Shown: positions 11,112-23,862, numbered from the stretch's first letter. The stretch is DNA of 64,000 nucleotides from Pollenia angustigena (GCA_930367215.1 OV884056.1:91151285-91215284), one strand, 5' to 3'. The notes: generated by a model from the sequence alone, not told the origin. Made by a program: numbers and translations.

Positions 11112-11893
11112 CACACAGAAAAAAATACCAATGTAAAATTAACATGGCGAAATGTTGATTGAGAATCATAGTAAATTTCTTGAAAAGTATGCCCTTTATT
11201 TAAATTTATCTTTATTGCATATTAATATTAAATGAAAAATATTAAAATAACCTTAAATCACGTTTATTTAATATTATTCACTGTTAAAATAACATTGTTC
11301 AATATTGAACCCATAAAACCCAGTTTTATATTAAAATCAAAAGTTTATCTTATTAAATTAACATGCATACATACTTAAGTATGTACATTTTTTAATTTTC
11401 ATGTTTAAAATATGTTATAAAAAGAAGACAATTCCCGTATTCTTTTAATTAAAATTATTTAGTTAAATAGTACATCAAGTTTTCAAAGTAGAATGATGAC
11501 GATAACCATATCTATATGATTCTGCTGATGCTTCTGTTAACAAAGGAGAATACAAAATAAGTGAAACATGTGTTACAGGGGTAAGTGTTTTGAACTATTC
11601 TTAAATAATGAATATGTTGTCTCTGAAGCTTCTTTACACTGTTACATCACACTTAAACCAATTTGATTATTGGTTCGGATTGTTATTTCAAAATAAATGA
11701 CATTTTGCTTTAACTTTACTGCAATGTTAAATTAACATGAAATATAGTTATTTTAAAAGAAAAAAATGTTGTTCCCAAGTTATTGTAAAATCAGGTTGAA
11801 TTAACATGATAAACGTATGAAGCAAAATCACCACCGAAAAAGTTTAAATCGACCTTGTTTTCTACGTTTTTAACTTGATGTTTTCTGTGTGTG
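11112..11893. mobile_element. CACACAG-ended foldback (copy 1)
   Basis: It begins CACACAGAAAA, followed by ATTAACATG motifs, and ends with TTTTTAACTTG..TTTTCTGTGTGTG, the inverse. ATTAACATG-like subterminal motifs recur several times on both sides, typical of a non-autonomous DNA element. Ends are imperfect, so boundaries are approximate. Confidence 0.5.
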
Positions 11894-12662
11894 AGCTTTA
11901 TTTCATTGTAGTCGGTGTACAACTTTTGATTTCATTCACAATTTACTAAGAAAACTGAATAGATAAAAATCGCGATTTCCATACAAAAATAAAATTTTTT
12001 TTATATGTGTGTGTCTTTTCTGCTCTTCTTTTTATAGACGTTTTTTCCTTCACTTAAAAATGAGGTACTTAATTAATTGTGAATTAAAGCGAAACGCTTA
12101 AATGGATTTTTATGATATTTGTCTTATGTATTTTGTTTATAGGTTATGTGACTTTACGTGAAAGTAATAAGACTTTAACTTTTTCCCGTTTTGTTTTTTT
12201 TTATCATCATTTTCATTTTCTTTTAACTAAAGCAAAATTAAGTAAGTTATCAAAGAAATAAAACTAAATTGGTCACCTGGGTGGGTACTGGTAAGGCGAA
12301 GGTTAATTCATCTTAAGATAAAAAATAAATTCATATTTGCCTCGTTAATTTCGAAAATTTCTTCCTCCAACCCTAAATTTACCCTTCTCATAAATAAAGG
12401 CAAAGGGCAAGTGTAATTGTGTTAACATAAACACCAAAATATTTGTTACTTTCTTACCAACAATTTTCGTAATAAACTTTTTCAAATACTTAAATGTGGC
12501 CAGGTGAAATAAATTAAATGAAAAAAGTTCCAACTCACTTTACTAACTTTATTCTCGGGAGTGTATTAAAACGAGAATTTTCATTTGGTTTGTTGTTGTT
12601 CATAATACAAGTAAACAATTACCAACAATTTTGTAACAGTATTTCAGTATGTAGATGCCCTG

Positions 12663-13208
12663 CCCTGCAAATAATAGGACCAGTCCAAACATGCGTGTAA
12701 AGAGTAGCTTACAAGGGACCAGGACTACTCCAAAAGTAACCCAAACGTATGAAAAAAAAACATGGTCTATTTAACATTACGATGTCCTAGGGGAGAAAAA
12801 TATAACCTACCTTTGGACTACTAAGAAGTAGTCTTAAAACTACTCCATGGTATATACAAAAGGATTAGTTTTGAAGTCGTGCAAATAAAATTGGACCACC
12901 TGATCCATTATGATAAAATGGACTTCTCCATGGACTGGTCCGATGTAATGCAAGCAGGGACCAAGTCATTGTTAAAAAGTGTTTCGTTTTTAAACGACTT
13001 CAAAACTTATCCTATTGAGTATATCATGGAGTACTTTTAAAACTACTACTTAGTTGTCCAAAGGTGGGTTATATGGTCCTGCCCTAGGACATCGTAATGT
13101 TTAATACACCATGTTTTTCCATACGTTTGGGTTACTTTTGGACTAGTCCTGGTCCATTGTATGCTACTCTTTACACGCGTCGTTGGACTGGTCCTATTAT
13201 TTGCAGGG
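12663..13208. mobile_element. CCCTGCAAAT palindromic element (copy 1)
   Basis: A near-complete palindrome of 546 bp. The ends CCCTGCAAATAATAGGACCA and TGGTCCTATTATTTGCAGGG are inverses, and motifs such as CCAAACGTATG and ACATCGTAATG pair along the arms. Repeated GGACCA/TGGTCC words occur. No clear target duplication; superfamily unassigned. Confidence 0.8.
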
Positions 13209-13685
13209 TGTGAATAAATGTGTTTTTGTATATGCGAAAACATTAATAAATGTAGATACATAAATGTATGAATGTGAATGGAAATGTAATTTCCGTTTCC
13301 TGTGTTTGAAATTAAAATGTTTTAAATTCCTTTTCTAAGGTCTCGCACACTAACCACACATACATACATACATACACTAAAAACTTTTTATCATATGAGT
13401 ATATACCTTTGTTATCTCGTTTATAATCTTTTCAAAATTGATCTTAGACCTTATAATGTATATACACTCTGGGTACTTATGAGTATCAAACGAATTTTAT
13501 TTAACAAAATTCATCTGCGGGTCAATATCTATTAGCAAGAGAAATTTTTGTTTACTCTCATTTTACCGAACTTTACCCAAAAAGTACGGGATCGCGCCTT
13601 ATACATGTAGTAAGGTAAGGCATTATCAGCCAGAGTCAACGACCCATCCCAGACAGCAGCTTGTCCATAGTCGTCACTGCAGGTT

Positions 13686-13918
13686 CTAATTTATGAAACA
13701 AAAAAATTAATTCTATTTCGGAAAGCTCGTCTAAATAGGAAGATCACATTGTTTCCCCCAGGTATCTTTTTAATGTCCCGAATATCCAGAAATTGACACA
13801 CGGTTATCTCTTCATCTGCATTATGACAACTCCTAAAGTTGTCATTTGATGCCAGGCCTATTCTAAAAGCATGAGTCCCTCTCCCCCCCGTTCCCAGTTT
13901 ATACTTAATCCACTGTAC
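13686..13918 (-). pseudogene. LINE ORF2 C-terminal relic (array copy 2)
   Basis: Same reverse-strand frame as at 10098-10330, displaced by 3588 bp, with the same stop and Cys pattern. Its origin is the tandem amplification, not separate retrotransposition. Confidence 0.5.
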
Positions 13919-14081
13919 TAATTGTTAATCCTCCGACAAGGTTTTCGTTGTTTAAGAAGTGAATGTTGTTTTTAACGTTTTTTGGGACGCTGAATAGAAG
14001 TCTTCACTAAGTTTTTTTCTATCAGCTCGAGTTTTCGCGATATACCGTTATGTCTAAAACTAAGGCATTTCCGCTACATAC

Positions 14082-14829
14082 ACACTCATAAAATTATTAC
14101 AGTAACTGATTGTAGGTTATTAAATTCGTTTTCGGTACTGTTAAAATTGAATAAAAATATAGTTATTTTACGAATAAATTTATTTTTCAACATTTATGTT
14201 TGTTATTAAAAAAACAAACTACCAAAAAATAATGTTTTCCGTATTTTTTTTTGTTAATTTGTTTGATTTTTATCGGTTAAAATATATTTTTTAAAAGTAA
14301 AAACTATTCAATTTTAACGAATATGATGTTCAATAAATAAAAAACTTAGAAATTACTGAAAAAATCATTTGTTTTAAATGAAATGTAAATGATCCGTTTT
14401 TTAAATGAATTTTAATTTGTTTCAAATGAATTTTCGTTTGAATTTAACTACATAATATTTTGAGTGCATACATATATTTACTCAAAATACTATGTAGTTA
14501 AATTCAAACGAAAATTAATTTTAAACGACTTAAAATTCATTTTAAACACAGATTATTTACATTTCATTTAAAATCAATGAATTTTGCATTCATTTTAAAA
14601 TTGTTTATTTTTTACGTAAAATTTTATAGTTGTTCCTTTAAAAAATATATTTAAACCGCCAAAAAGCCAAACTACATAATAAAATAAGAACGGGAAAACG
14701 TTATTTTTTGTTAATTTTTTTTTTTTTTTTTTTTTGTAAAATAACTTACTTTATTTTCATTCAATTTCAACAGTACGGAAAACGAATTTAATAGCCCACA
14801 ATCAGTTACTGTAATAATTTTATGAGTGT
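14082..14829. mobile_element. Complete foldback element in array copy 2
   Basis: Two arms of about 360-385 bp are inverted copies around a short centre at about 14467-14480. The ends are ACACTCATAAAATTATTACA and its inverse TGTAATAATTTTATGAGTGT. Arm identity is imperfect, so they are not an artefactual exact reversal. No coding capacity is seen, and the flanking target duplication is unclear. Confidence 0.85.
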
Positions 14830-15085
14830 TGGAATAACTTGAAAACGGTTCACAATATTCAGTTAAAAAAAATCTCAAAATGCGTCAACGATATTCTCTT
14901 TAAACCGTGCTTACATTGGTTTTTAATTAGCCCAGTAATTTCAGAGATTTCGTTGAAGTTTTGAAAAAAAGAACAATATTAAAAATCAATTTTTGCTTTT
15001 TAAAAATTCATATAAAATAAAACTGCGACAAAAATCACAGTTTTTGTTAAAAAAACATTTAGGTAAACATATTTCGAATCATATG

Positions 15086-15867
15086 CACACAGAAAAAAAT
15101 ACCAATGTAAAATTAACATGGCGAAATGTTGATTGAGAATCATAGTAAATTTCTTGAAAAGTATGCCCTTTATTTAAATTTATCTTTATTGCATATTAAT
15201 ATTAAATGAAAAATATTAAAATAACCTTAAATCACGTTTATTTAATATTATTCACTGTTAAAATAACATTGTTCAATATTGAACCCATAAAACCCAGTTT
15301 TATATTAAAATCAAAAGTTTATCTTATTAAATTAACATGCATACATACTTAAGTATGTACATTTTTTAATTTTCATGTTTAAAATATGTTATAAAAAGAA
15401 GACAATTCCCGTATTCTTTTAATTAAAATTATTTAGTTAAATAGTACATCAAGTTTTCAAAGTAGAATGATGACGATAACCATATCTATATGATTCTGCT
15501 GATGCTTCTGTTAACAAAGGAGAATACAAAATAAGTGAAACATGTGTTACAGGGGTAAGTGTTTTGAATTATTCTTAAATAATGAATATGTTGTCTCTGA
15601 AGCTTCTTCACACTGTTACATCACACTTAAACCAATTTGATTATTGGTTCGGATTGTTATTTCAAAATAAATGACATTTTGCTTTAACTTTACTGCAATG
15701 TTAAATTAACATGAAATATAGTTATTTTAAAAGAAAAAAATGTTGTTCCCAAGTTATTGTAAAATCAGGTTGAATTAACATGATAAACGTATGAAGCAAA
15801 ATCACCACCGAAAAAGTTTAAATCGACCTTGTTTTCTACGTTTTTAACTTGATGTTTTCTGTGTGTG
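15086..15867. mobile_element. CACACAG-ended foldback (copy 2)
   Basis: Same element as at 11112, carried in the second array unit. It contains the variants tgaaTtatt and cttcttCaca. Confidence 0.5.
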
Positions 15868-16636
15868 AGCTTTATTTCATTGTAGTCGGTGTACAACTTT
15901 TGATTTCATTCACAATTTACTAAGAAAACTGAATAGATAAAAATCGCGATTTCCATACAAAAATAAAATTTTTTTTATATGTGTGTGTCTTTTCTGCTCT
16001 TCTTTTTATAGACGTTTTTTCCTTCACTTAAAAATGAGGTACTTAATTAATTGTGAATTAAAGCGAAACGCTTAAATGGATTTTTATGATATTTGTCTTA
16101 TGTATTTTGTTTATAGGTTATGTGACTTTACGTGAAAGTAATAAGACTTTAACTTTTTCCCGTTTTGTTTTTTTTTATCATCATTTTCATTTTCTTTTAA
16201 CTAAAGCAAAATTAAGTAAGTTATCAAAGAAATAAAACTAAATTGGTCACCTGGGTGGGTACTGGTAAGGCGAAGGTTAATTCATCTTAAGATAAAAAAT
16301 AAATTCATATTTGCCTCGTTAATTTCGAAAATTTCTTCCTCCAACCCTAAATTTACCCTTCTCATAAATAAAGGCAAAGGGCAAGTGTAATTGTGTTAAC
16401 ATAAACACCAAAATATTTGTTACTTTCTTACCAACAATTTTCGTAATAAACTTTTTCAAATACTTAAATGTGGCCAGGTGAAATAAATTAAATGAAAAAA
16501 GTTCCAACTCACTTTACTAACTTTATTCTCGGGAGTGTATTAAAACGAGAATTTTCATTTGGTTTGTTGTTGTTCATAATACAAGTAAACAATTACCAAC
16601 AATTTTGTAACAGTATTTCAGTATGTAGATGCCCTG

Positions 16637-17182
16637 CCCTGCAAATAATAGGACCAGTCCAAACATGCGTGTAAAGAGTAGCTTACAAGGGACCAGGACT
16701 ACTCCAAAAGTAACCCAAACGTATGAAAAAAAAACATGGTCTATTTAACATTACGATGTCCTAGGGGAGAAAAATATAACCTACCTTTGGACTACTAAGA
16801 AGTAGTCTTAAAACTACTCCATGGTATATACAAAAGGATTAGTTTTGAAGTCGTGCAAATAAAATTGGACCACCTGATCCATTATGATAAAATGGACTTC
16901 TCCATGGACTGGTCCGATGTAATGCAAGCAGGGACCAAGTCATTGTTAAAAAGTGTTTCGTTTTTAAACGACTTCAAAACTTATCCTATTGAGTATATCA
17001 TGGAGTACTTTTAAAACTACTACTTAGTTGTCCAAAGGTGGGTTATATGGTCCTGCCCTAGGACATCGTAATGTTTAATACACCATGTTTTTCCATACGT
17101 TTGGGTTACTTTTGGACTAGTCCTGGTCCATTGTATGCTACTCTTTACACGCGTCGTTGGACTGGTCCTATTATTTGCAGGG
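16637..17182. mobile_element. CCCTGCAAAT palindromic element (copy 2)
   Basis: Second array copy of the 546-bp palindrome, apparently identical to copy 1 by eye. Confidence 0.8.
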
Positions 17183-17655
17183 TGTGAATAAATGTGTTTT
17201 TGTATATGCGAAAACATTAATAAATGTAGATACATAAATGTATGAATGTGAATGGAAATGTAATTTCCGTTTCCTGTGTTTGAAATTAAAATGTTTTAAA
17301 TTCCTTTTCTAAGGTCTCGCACACTAACCACACATACATACATACACTAAAAACTTTTTATCATATGAGTATATACCTTTGTTATCTCGTTTATAATCTT
17401 TTCAAAATTGATCTTAGACCTTATAATGTATATACACTCTGGGTACTTATGAGTATCAAACGAATTTTATTTAACAAAATTCATCTGCGGGTCAATATCT
17501 ATTAGCAAGAGAAATTTTTGTTTACTCTCATTTTACCGAACTTTACCCAAAAAGTACGGGATCGCGCCTTATACATGTAGTAAGGTAAGGCATTATCAGC
17601 CAGAGTCAACGACCCATCCCAGACAGCAGCTTGTCCATAGTCGTCACTGCAGGTT

Positions 17656-17888
17656 CTAATTTATGAAACAAAAAAATTAATTCTATTTCGGAAAGCTCGT
17701 CTAAATAGGAAGATCACATTGTTTCCCCCAGGTATCTTTTTAATGTCCCGAATATCCAGAAATTGACACACGGTTATCTCTTCATCTGCATTATGACAAC
17801 TCCTAAAGTTGTCATTAGATGCCAGGCCTATTCTAAAAGCATGAGTCCCTCTCCCCCCCGTTCCCAGTTTATACTTAATCCACTGTAC
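17656..17888 (-). pseudogene. LINE ORF2 C-terminal relic (array copy 3)
   Basis: Third copy of the same fragment. It carries the copy-3 change cattAGatg in place of catttgatg, which alters the relic without reopening it. Confidence 0.5.
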
Positions 17889-18047
17889 TAATTGTTAATC
17901 CTCCGACAAGGTTTTCGTTGTTTAAGAAGTGAATGTTGTTTTTAACGTTTTTTGGGACGCTGAATAGAAGTCTTCACTAAGTTTTTTTCTATCAGCTCGA
18001 GTTTTCGCGATATACCGTTATGTCTAAAACTAAGGCATTTCCGCTAC

Positions 18048-18412
18048 ATACATACATATATTTACTCAAAATACTATGTAGTTAAATTCAAACGAAAATT
18101 AATTTTAAACGACTTAAAATTCATTTTAAACACAGATTATTTACATTTCATTTAAAATCAATGAATTTTGCATTCATTTTAAAATTGTTTATTTTTTACG
18201 TAAAATTTAATAGTTGTTACTTTTAAAAAATATATTTAAACCGCCAAAAAGCCAAACTACATAATAAAATAAGAACGGGAAAACGTTATTTTTTGTTAAT
18301 TTTTTTTTTTTTTTTTTTGTAAAATAACTTACTTTATTTTCATTCAATTTCAACAGTACGGAAAACGAATTTAATAGCCCACAATCAGTTACTGTAATAA
18401 TTTTATGAGTGT
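18048..18412. mobile_element. Single arm of the foldback element (copy 3)
   Basis: Same one-armed state and same deletion junction as in copy 1, although this copy shares other variants with copy 2. Confidence 0.75.
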
Positions 18413-18668
18413 TGGAATAACTTGAAAATGGTTCACAATATTCAGTTAAAAAAAATCTCAAAATGCGTCAACGATATTCTCTTTAAACCGTGCTTACATT
18501 GGTTTTTAATTAGCCCAGTAATTTCAGAGATTTCGTTGAAGTTTTGAAAAAAAGAACAATATTAAAAATCAATTTTTGCTTTTTAAAAATTCATATAAAA
18601 TAAAACTGCGACAAAAATCACAGTTTTTGTTAAAAAAACATTTAGGTAAACATATTTCGAATCATATG

Positions 18669-19450
18669 CACACAGAAAAAAATACCAATGTAAAATTAAC
18701 ATGGCGAAATGTTGATTGAGAATCATAGTAAATTTCTTGAAAAGTATGCCCTTTATTTAAATTTATCTTTATTGCATATTAATATTAAATGAAAAATATT
18801 AAAATAACCTTAAATCACGTTTATTTAATATTATTCACTGTTAAAATAACATTGTTCAATATTGAACCCATAAAACCCAGTTTTATATTAAAATCAAAAG
18901 TTTATCTTATTAAATTAACATGCATACATACTTAAGTATGTACATTTTTTAATTTTCATGTTTAAAATATGTTATAAAAAGAAGACAATTCCCGTATTCT
19001 TTTAATTAAAATTATTTAGTTAAATAGTACATCAAGTTTTCAAAGTAGAATGATGACGATAACCATATCTATATGATTCTGCTGATGCTTCTGTTAACAA
19101 AGGAGAATACAAAATAAGTGAAACATGTGTTACAGGGGTAAGTGTTTTGAATTATTCTTAAATAATGAATATGTTGTCTCTGAAGCTTCTTCACACTGTT
19201 ACATCACACTTAAACCAATTTGATTATTGGTTCGGATTGTTATTTCAAAATAAATGACATTTTGCTTTAACTTTACTGCAATGTTAAATTAACATGAAAT
19301 ATAGTTATTTTAAAAGAAAAAAATGTTGTTCCCAAGTTATTGTAAAATCAGGTTGAATTAACATGATAAACGTATGAAGCAAAATCACCACCGAAAAAGT
19401 TTAAATCGACCTTGTTTTCTACGTTTTTAACTTGATGTTTTCTGTGTGTG
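18669..19450. mobile_element. CACACAG-ended foldback (copy 3)
   Basis: Same element as at 11112, in the third array unit. It shares both single-base variants with copy 2. Confidence 0.5.
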
Positions 19451-20218
19451 AGCTTTATTTCATTGTAGTCGGTGTACAACTTTTGATTTCATTCACAATT
19501 TACTAAGAAAACTGAATAGATAAAAATCGCGATTTCCATACAAAAATAAAATTTTTTTTATATGTGTGTGTCTTTTCTGCTCTTCTTTTTATAGACGTTT
19601 TTTCCTTCACTTAAAAATGAGGTACTTAATTAATTGTGAATTAAAGCGAAACGCTTAAATGGATTTTTATGATATTTGTCTTATGTATTTTGTTTATAGG
19701 TTATGTGACTTTACGTGAAAGTAATAAGACTTTAACTTTTTCCCGTTTTGTTTTTTTTATCATCATTTTCATTTTCTTTTAACTAAAGCAAAATTAAGTA
19801 AGTTATCAAAGAAATAAAACTAAATTGGTCACCTGGGTGGGTACTGGTAAGGCGAAGGTTAATTCATCTTAAGATAAAAAATAAATTCATATTTGCCTCG
19901 TTAATTTCGAAAATTTCTTCCTCCAACCCTAAATTTACCCTTCTCATAAATAAAGGCAAAGGGCAAGTGTAATTGTGTTAACATAAACACCAAAATATTT
20001 GTTACTTTCTTACCAACAATTTTCGTAATAAACTTTTTCAAATACTTAAATGTGGCCAGGTGAAATAAATTAAATGAAAAAAGTTCCAACTCACTTTACT
20101 AACTTTATTCTCGGGAGTGTATTAAAACGAGAATTTTCATTTGGTTTGTTGTTGTTCATAATACAAGTAAACAATTACCAACAATTTTGTAACAGTATTT
20201 CAGTATGTAGATGCCCTG

Positions 20219-20764
20219 CCCTGCAAATAATAGGACCAGTCCAAACATGCGTGTAAAGAGTAGCTTACAAGGGACCAGGACTACTCCAAAAGTAACCCAA
20301 ACGTATGAAAAAAAAACATGGTCTATTTAACATTACGATGTCCTAGGGGAGAAAAATATAACCTACCTTTGGACTACTAAGAAGTAGTCTTAAAACTACT
20401 CCATGGTATATACAAAAGGATTAGTTTTGAAGTCGTGCAAATAAAATTGGACCACCTGATCCATTATGATAAAATGGACTTCTCCATGGACTGGTCCGAT
20501 GTAATGCAAGCAGGGACCAAGTCATTGTTAAAAAGTGTTTCGTTTTTAAACGACTTCAAAACTTATCCTATTGAGTATATCATGGAGTACTTTTAAAACT
20601 ACTACTTAGTTGTCCAAAGGTGGGTTATATGGTCCTGCCCTAGGACATCGTAATGTTTAATACACCATGTTTTTCCATACGTTTGGGTTACTTTTGGACT
20701 AGTCCTGGTCCATTGTATGCTACTCTTTACACGCGTCGTTGGACTGGTCCTATTATTTGCAGGG
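20219..20764. mobile_element. CCCTGCAAAT palindromic element (copy 3)
   Basis: Third array copy of the 546-bp palindrome, apparently identical to the other two by eye. Confidence 0.8.
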
Positions 20765-21078
20765 TGTGAATAAATGTGTTTTTGTATATGCGAAAACATT
20801 AATAAATGTAGATACATAAATGTATGAATGTGAATGGAAATGTAATTTCCGTTTCCTGTGTTTGAAATTAAAATGTTTTAAATTCCTTTTCTAAGGTCTC
20901 GCACACTAACCACACATACATACATACACTAAAAACTTTTTATCATATGAGTATATACCTTTGTTATCTCGTTTATAATCTTTTCAAAATTGATCTTAGA
21001 CCTTATAATGTATATACACTCTGGGTACTTATGAGTATCAAACGAATTTTATTTAACAAAATTCATCTGCGGGTCAAT

Positions 21079-21410
21079 CTGTGACATCAGATCCATTTTT
21101 CCGGAACAGTTTGTTATTGAAATTCCGCATTATCAGTCGAAAAGTGATTGCGATATTAGCAAAAAAACAACGACTGCCCCAAATTTTACCAATCAATCTC
21201 ATGTTGTTGTTTGTTTTCTGTATATCTGGAGAACGGCAGGAGTCAAAGTTTGCAAATTAGGAATTAGCATACTGGTTATCAATACACAACATCCGACAAA
21301 ATATGGGCGGGATTAGAGAAGTGGGCTTGGCAGAAAATAGACTTTATTTTTATTCAAGTGAAGGGTATATAAGACTCGGCATAGCCGAATATACCATTTT
21401 TACTTGTTAA
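21079..21410. repeat. Right end of a hairpin-ended repeat after the array
   Basis: It terminates in AAGGGTATATAAGACTCGGC, ATAGCCGAATATACC and TTACTTGTT, the hairpin end of the 1180-2712 family (diverged). The end of each array unit (13381-13520 and equivalents) also resembles this family, so the amplified unit may have ended inside such a repeat. Confidence 0.6.
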
Positions 21411-22265
21411 ATTATAAAGGGTTGTAAATATTTCAAAAAGATTTATTTTTCAAGTACATAAGAATGATGAATTTGGCTACAAAAATTTTTTTAAGCATTT
21501 AATGATTTAACAGTTTTCCTTTTTCTTATCCTGGGTTTTTTAACGTGGTAGCACGTAAAACAAACTAAGCATACAATCACCAATAAGGCTCCCTAATCCT
21601 TATCCTAGTGCACAGTGCTTTTTTCGCGTTACTTCCTTTATAACTTGCTGCTGTGTTTTAAATACTATTAATTTTATGCACATAAACAAAAAAAAACTTA
21701 AATTTTATTCAGGGTCTGTCTCTTAACTCTTTTTACAGTGTTTAAATAAAATGCACATCCACAGTTGCAATTTATGTGCAAGTGCAAAGTGAAACCCAAA
21801 ATAATCAAAATTGTTATTAAAATAGAGTTTTAAATCAATGAAATTGGAAAATCTAATATTGATTTTAAATAGAAAATTTTAATTTAGAAAACTCAAAGAA
21901 AAAATCAAAAATTTATTTTAATCACCAAATTCGTAGAATGAAGCAAACAATTTGTTGATTTCGCACCCATCACCAAAACAATTACATATATTGATTACCA
22001 AAAATTGTTAAAATTGAAAATTGTGAATTTTTTTCAATAAATGATTTTTTCATTATCAGCTCTCTATTAAGTTTATTTATGCTGAAAGTGGAGACATACA
22101 GCCTGGCCCAAGATGTCGACCGCTACCGGTTGTTTGCATTTTCAATGACAAATAGCTGATTTACGCCCCACTAACAATTTTCAGGACGACAAGTCGACCA
22201 ACAATACAAGCGACCGATAACGTAACAGTTTTCATAGAAGAGTATTAAATGTAAAATACAGAAAC
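21411..22265. other. AT-rich stretch, nothing recognised
   Basis: No open frame of note, no terminal repeats and no RNA gene seen. Confidence 0.5.
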
Positions 22266-22273
22266 TCCCAAAT

Positions 22274-23001
22274 CAGAGATGGAAAATTCAGTTCTATGGT
22301 GCTATTTTCAGTACTTTTTCCTTTCAAAAATATCACGGTACCCCCACCGTTTTAGTACTTTTTTCTTGTTATGCTTCTTTGTTAAGTAATTTAGCGTTAA
22401 TATTTTTTAACATTGACAACCACGGCTGTGGAGTCGTCAACAAAAAGTACTTATTCCAACTGCAACCGCTAACCTTAATGCTAAATCTATATGAGACTGG
22501 TCCTTAAAACTCTTTTTTTAATGCTACCTTTTAAATAGTTAAATATAGCAAAAAATGAATTCAGTAAAAATTTCGAATCCATATTTCGAATATTGCATCG
22601 CCAATTTTTAAATATTTTTTAAAATTTTTTATGCCAAAAAATTTTGGAGTCGGAGTCGCGATTTTTTTATGGGTACTCGACTCCGACTCCGGTACAAAAA
22701 CATCATCTCTTTACTCTACAACTCCAACTTCACAGCCCTGTTGGCAACATTACCTACATTAAATTTATTCTTATCAAAAGGATATGGCAACACCGCTTGT
22801 TGGTATATTTTAATGTCAGATATCCTCATTAGAATTTTGCTGTTGAAATTTAGTAAAAAAAAAAAATTATGTATTTAAGATTTTTATTTTTAAGTTTATT
22901 TTCTACAAAAAAATTTTTTTGAAAAATGTACCAAATGTTGAAAAAAGTATTCTTTTGCTTGGTGGCCAGTACCATAAAAATTTTTAAATTTTCCATCGCA
23001 G
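22274..23001. mobile_element. hAT-type MITE with perfect 8-bp TSD
   Basis: The ends CAGAGATGGAAAATTCAG and AAATTTTCCATCGCAG are inverted, and TCCCAAAT is repeated exactly on both sides (22266-22273 and 23002-23009). Internal CAGTAC/GTACTTTT words repeat near each end. A second hAT element is inserted at 22421-22740. Confidence 0.88.
22421..22740. mobile_element. Nested hAT-type MITE (GGCTGTGGAGTCG ends)
   Basis: The left end CACGGCTGTGGAGTCGTC and the right end, reading CAGGGCTGTGAAGTTGGAGT in reverse complement, are inverted repeats rich in GGAGTCGGAGTCG words. The flanks TTGACAAC and TTGGCAAC are an 8-bp duplication with one difference. It sits inside the older hAT MITE. Confidence 0.82.
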
Positions 23002-23009
23002 TCCCAAAT

Positions 23010-23860
23010 TAAATGAGAATTAATAACATGTCCGAATGCCGAAAAATTCTAAATGTACTTATCAGTTTTGATCCTCACTGTATTAACGATGGCGTTAAGT
23101 TTCCTTTATAATTTCATCTTCCTATTGCCGGTCGTTGTAAAAGTATTTATTTAGCTGATTGTGTTCAGGATGTGCCAGTTGCTGCAACCACTGTTGCCAT
23201 TATTACTGTCGTTGTGCTGAAGTTCTCTATAAATTATTCGGTTGGTCCTGTGTTCTTAATTACACAATTATTGGGGCGTTATACGAGCTCAAGTTTTTAT
23301 TTTATTTTTTATATTTTTTTTTTTATTTTTTTACGTTCAGTTTCGCTATGTTGTTTCTTTATATCTTTAGTAGATTTGTGGCAATTGTGTTGCAGTGAGA
23401 AAAAGTGGGTGAGGCTGGACACGATGGAGCCATGGTTGTGGCACAAACATTTAAAACAAATTAACATGAACATTATCGTCGTCAGCATCATCATCATCAA
23501 CGCGATTAAAATACGCGAAAACTATATTTTAAATAACACACATTCTATCGGCGTTCTTTTATTTTTGGGTCAGTCAGTATAAAAGATAATTAAATGTACA
23601 TTTTTAAGTGTGATTTAAAACTTCATGTTAATACGCGTGTTTGGCTCGGTTTAATTCAATATTTATAGACTGTCATTTAAACTGTTTGTATTAGTTTTTA
23701 ATTTGTTGTTGTGTTAGATTTAATTTGGAGGAGGTTTGATAAGCTATTAGAGAAATGTAAGAGGGATAGAAATCGGTTGAAGTCGAAACTTAAACACTCT
23801 TTTTCCAAAGCAAACATTTATATAAACTACAATTAATGAAAGTTTGCTAAAATAATATAG
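23010..23860. other. Possible host regulatory/UTR sequence, unassigned
   Basis: A stretch of less repetitive sequence. It includes a 136-codon open frame (23172-23582) of low-complexity hydrophobic composition, TCAGT initiator-like words (23337, 23572) and a TATAAAAG word at 23579. No transcript can be argued from sequence alone. Confidence 0.3.
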
Positions 23861-23862
23861 AA

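Larger units (their letters stand above)
9941..13528. repeat. Tandem unit copy 1 (3588 bp)
   Basis: This is the first of three head-to-tail copies with only scattered base differences visible. Each unit holds, in order, the MITE right end, a reverse-strand LINE C-terminal relic, an arm of a foldback element, a CACACAG-ended foldback, AT-rich sequence, and a CCCTGCAAAT palindrome. This copy has only one foldback arm (10490-10855). It carries C at 11595 (tgaaCtatt) and T at 11634 (cttctTtaca), where copies 2 and 3 both differ. Confidence 0.95.
13529..17498. repeat. Tandem unit copy 2 (3970 bp, with full foldback)
   Basis: It has the same content as copy 1 plus about 385 bp (14082-14466), the missing left arm of the foldback element. 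The junction with copy 1 reads ..GGGTCAAT-AT-CTATTAG.., with two bases not matching either outer flank. Copies 1 and 3 appear to have lost the arm by deletion between CATAC microhomologies. Confidence 0.95.
17499..21078. repeat. Tandem unit copy 3 (3580 bp)
   Basis: It resembles copy 1 in lacking the left foldback arm, but shares downstream single-base variants with copy 2 (tgaaTtatt and cttctTCaca). Private changes include gttgtcatTAGatg and gaaaATggttc. The array ends at GGGTCAAT (21078), followed by unique sequence. Confidence 0.95.

Noticed and set aside
12345..12533. Identical small frames repeated at 12345, 16319 and 19901 (and 12518/16492/20074)
   Set aside because: They are identical because the whole unit is amplified, not because of protein constraint. 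There are no recognisable domains.
23172..23582. 136-codon open frame, the longest in its region
   Set aside because: Low-complexity hydrophobic translation of T-rich sequence, with no splice context and no family resemblance.
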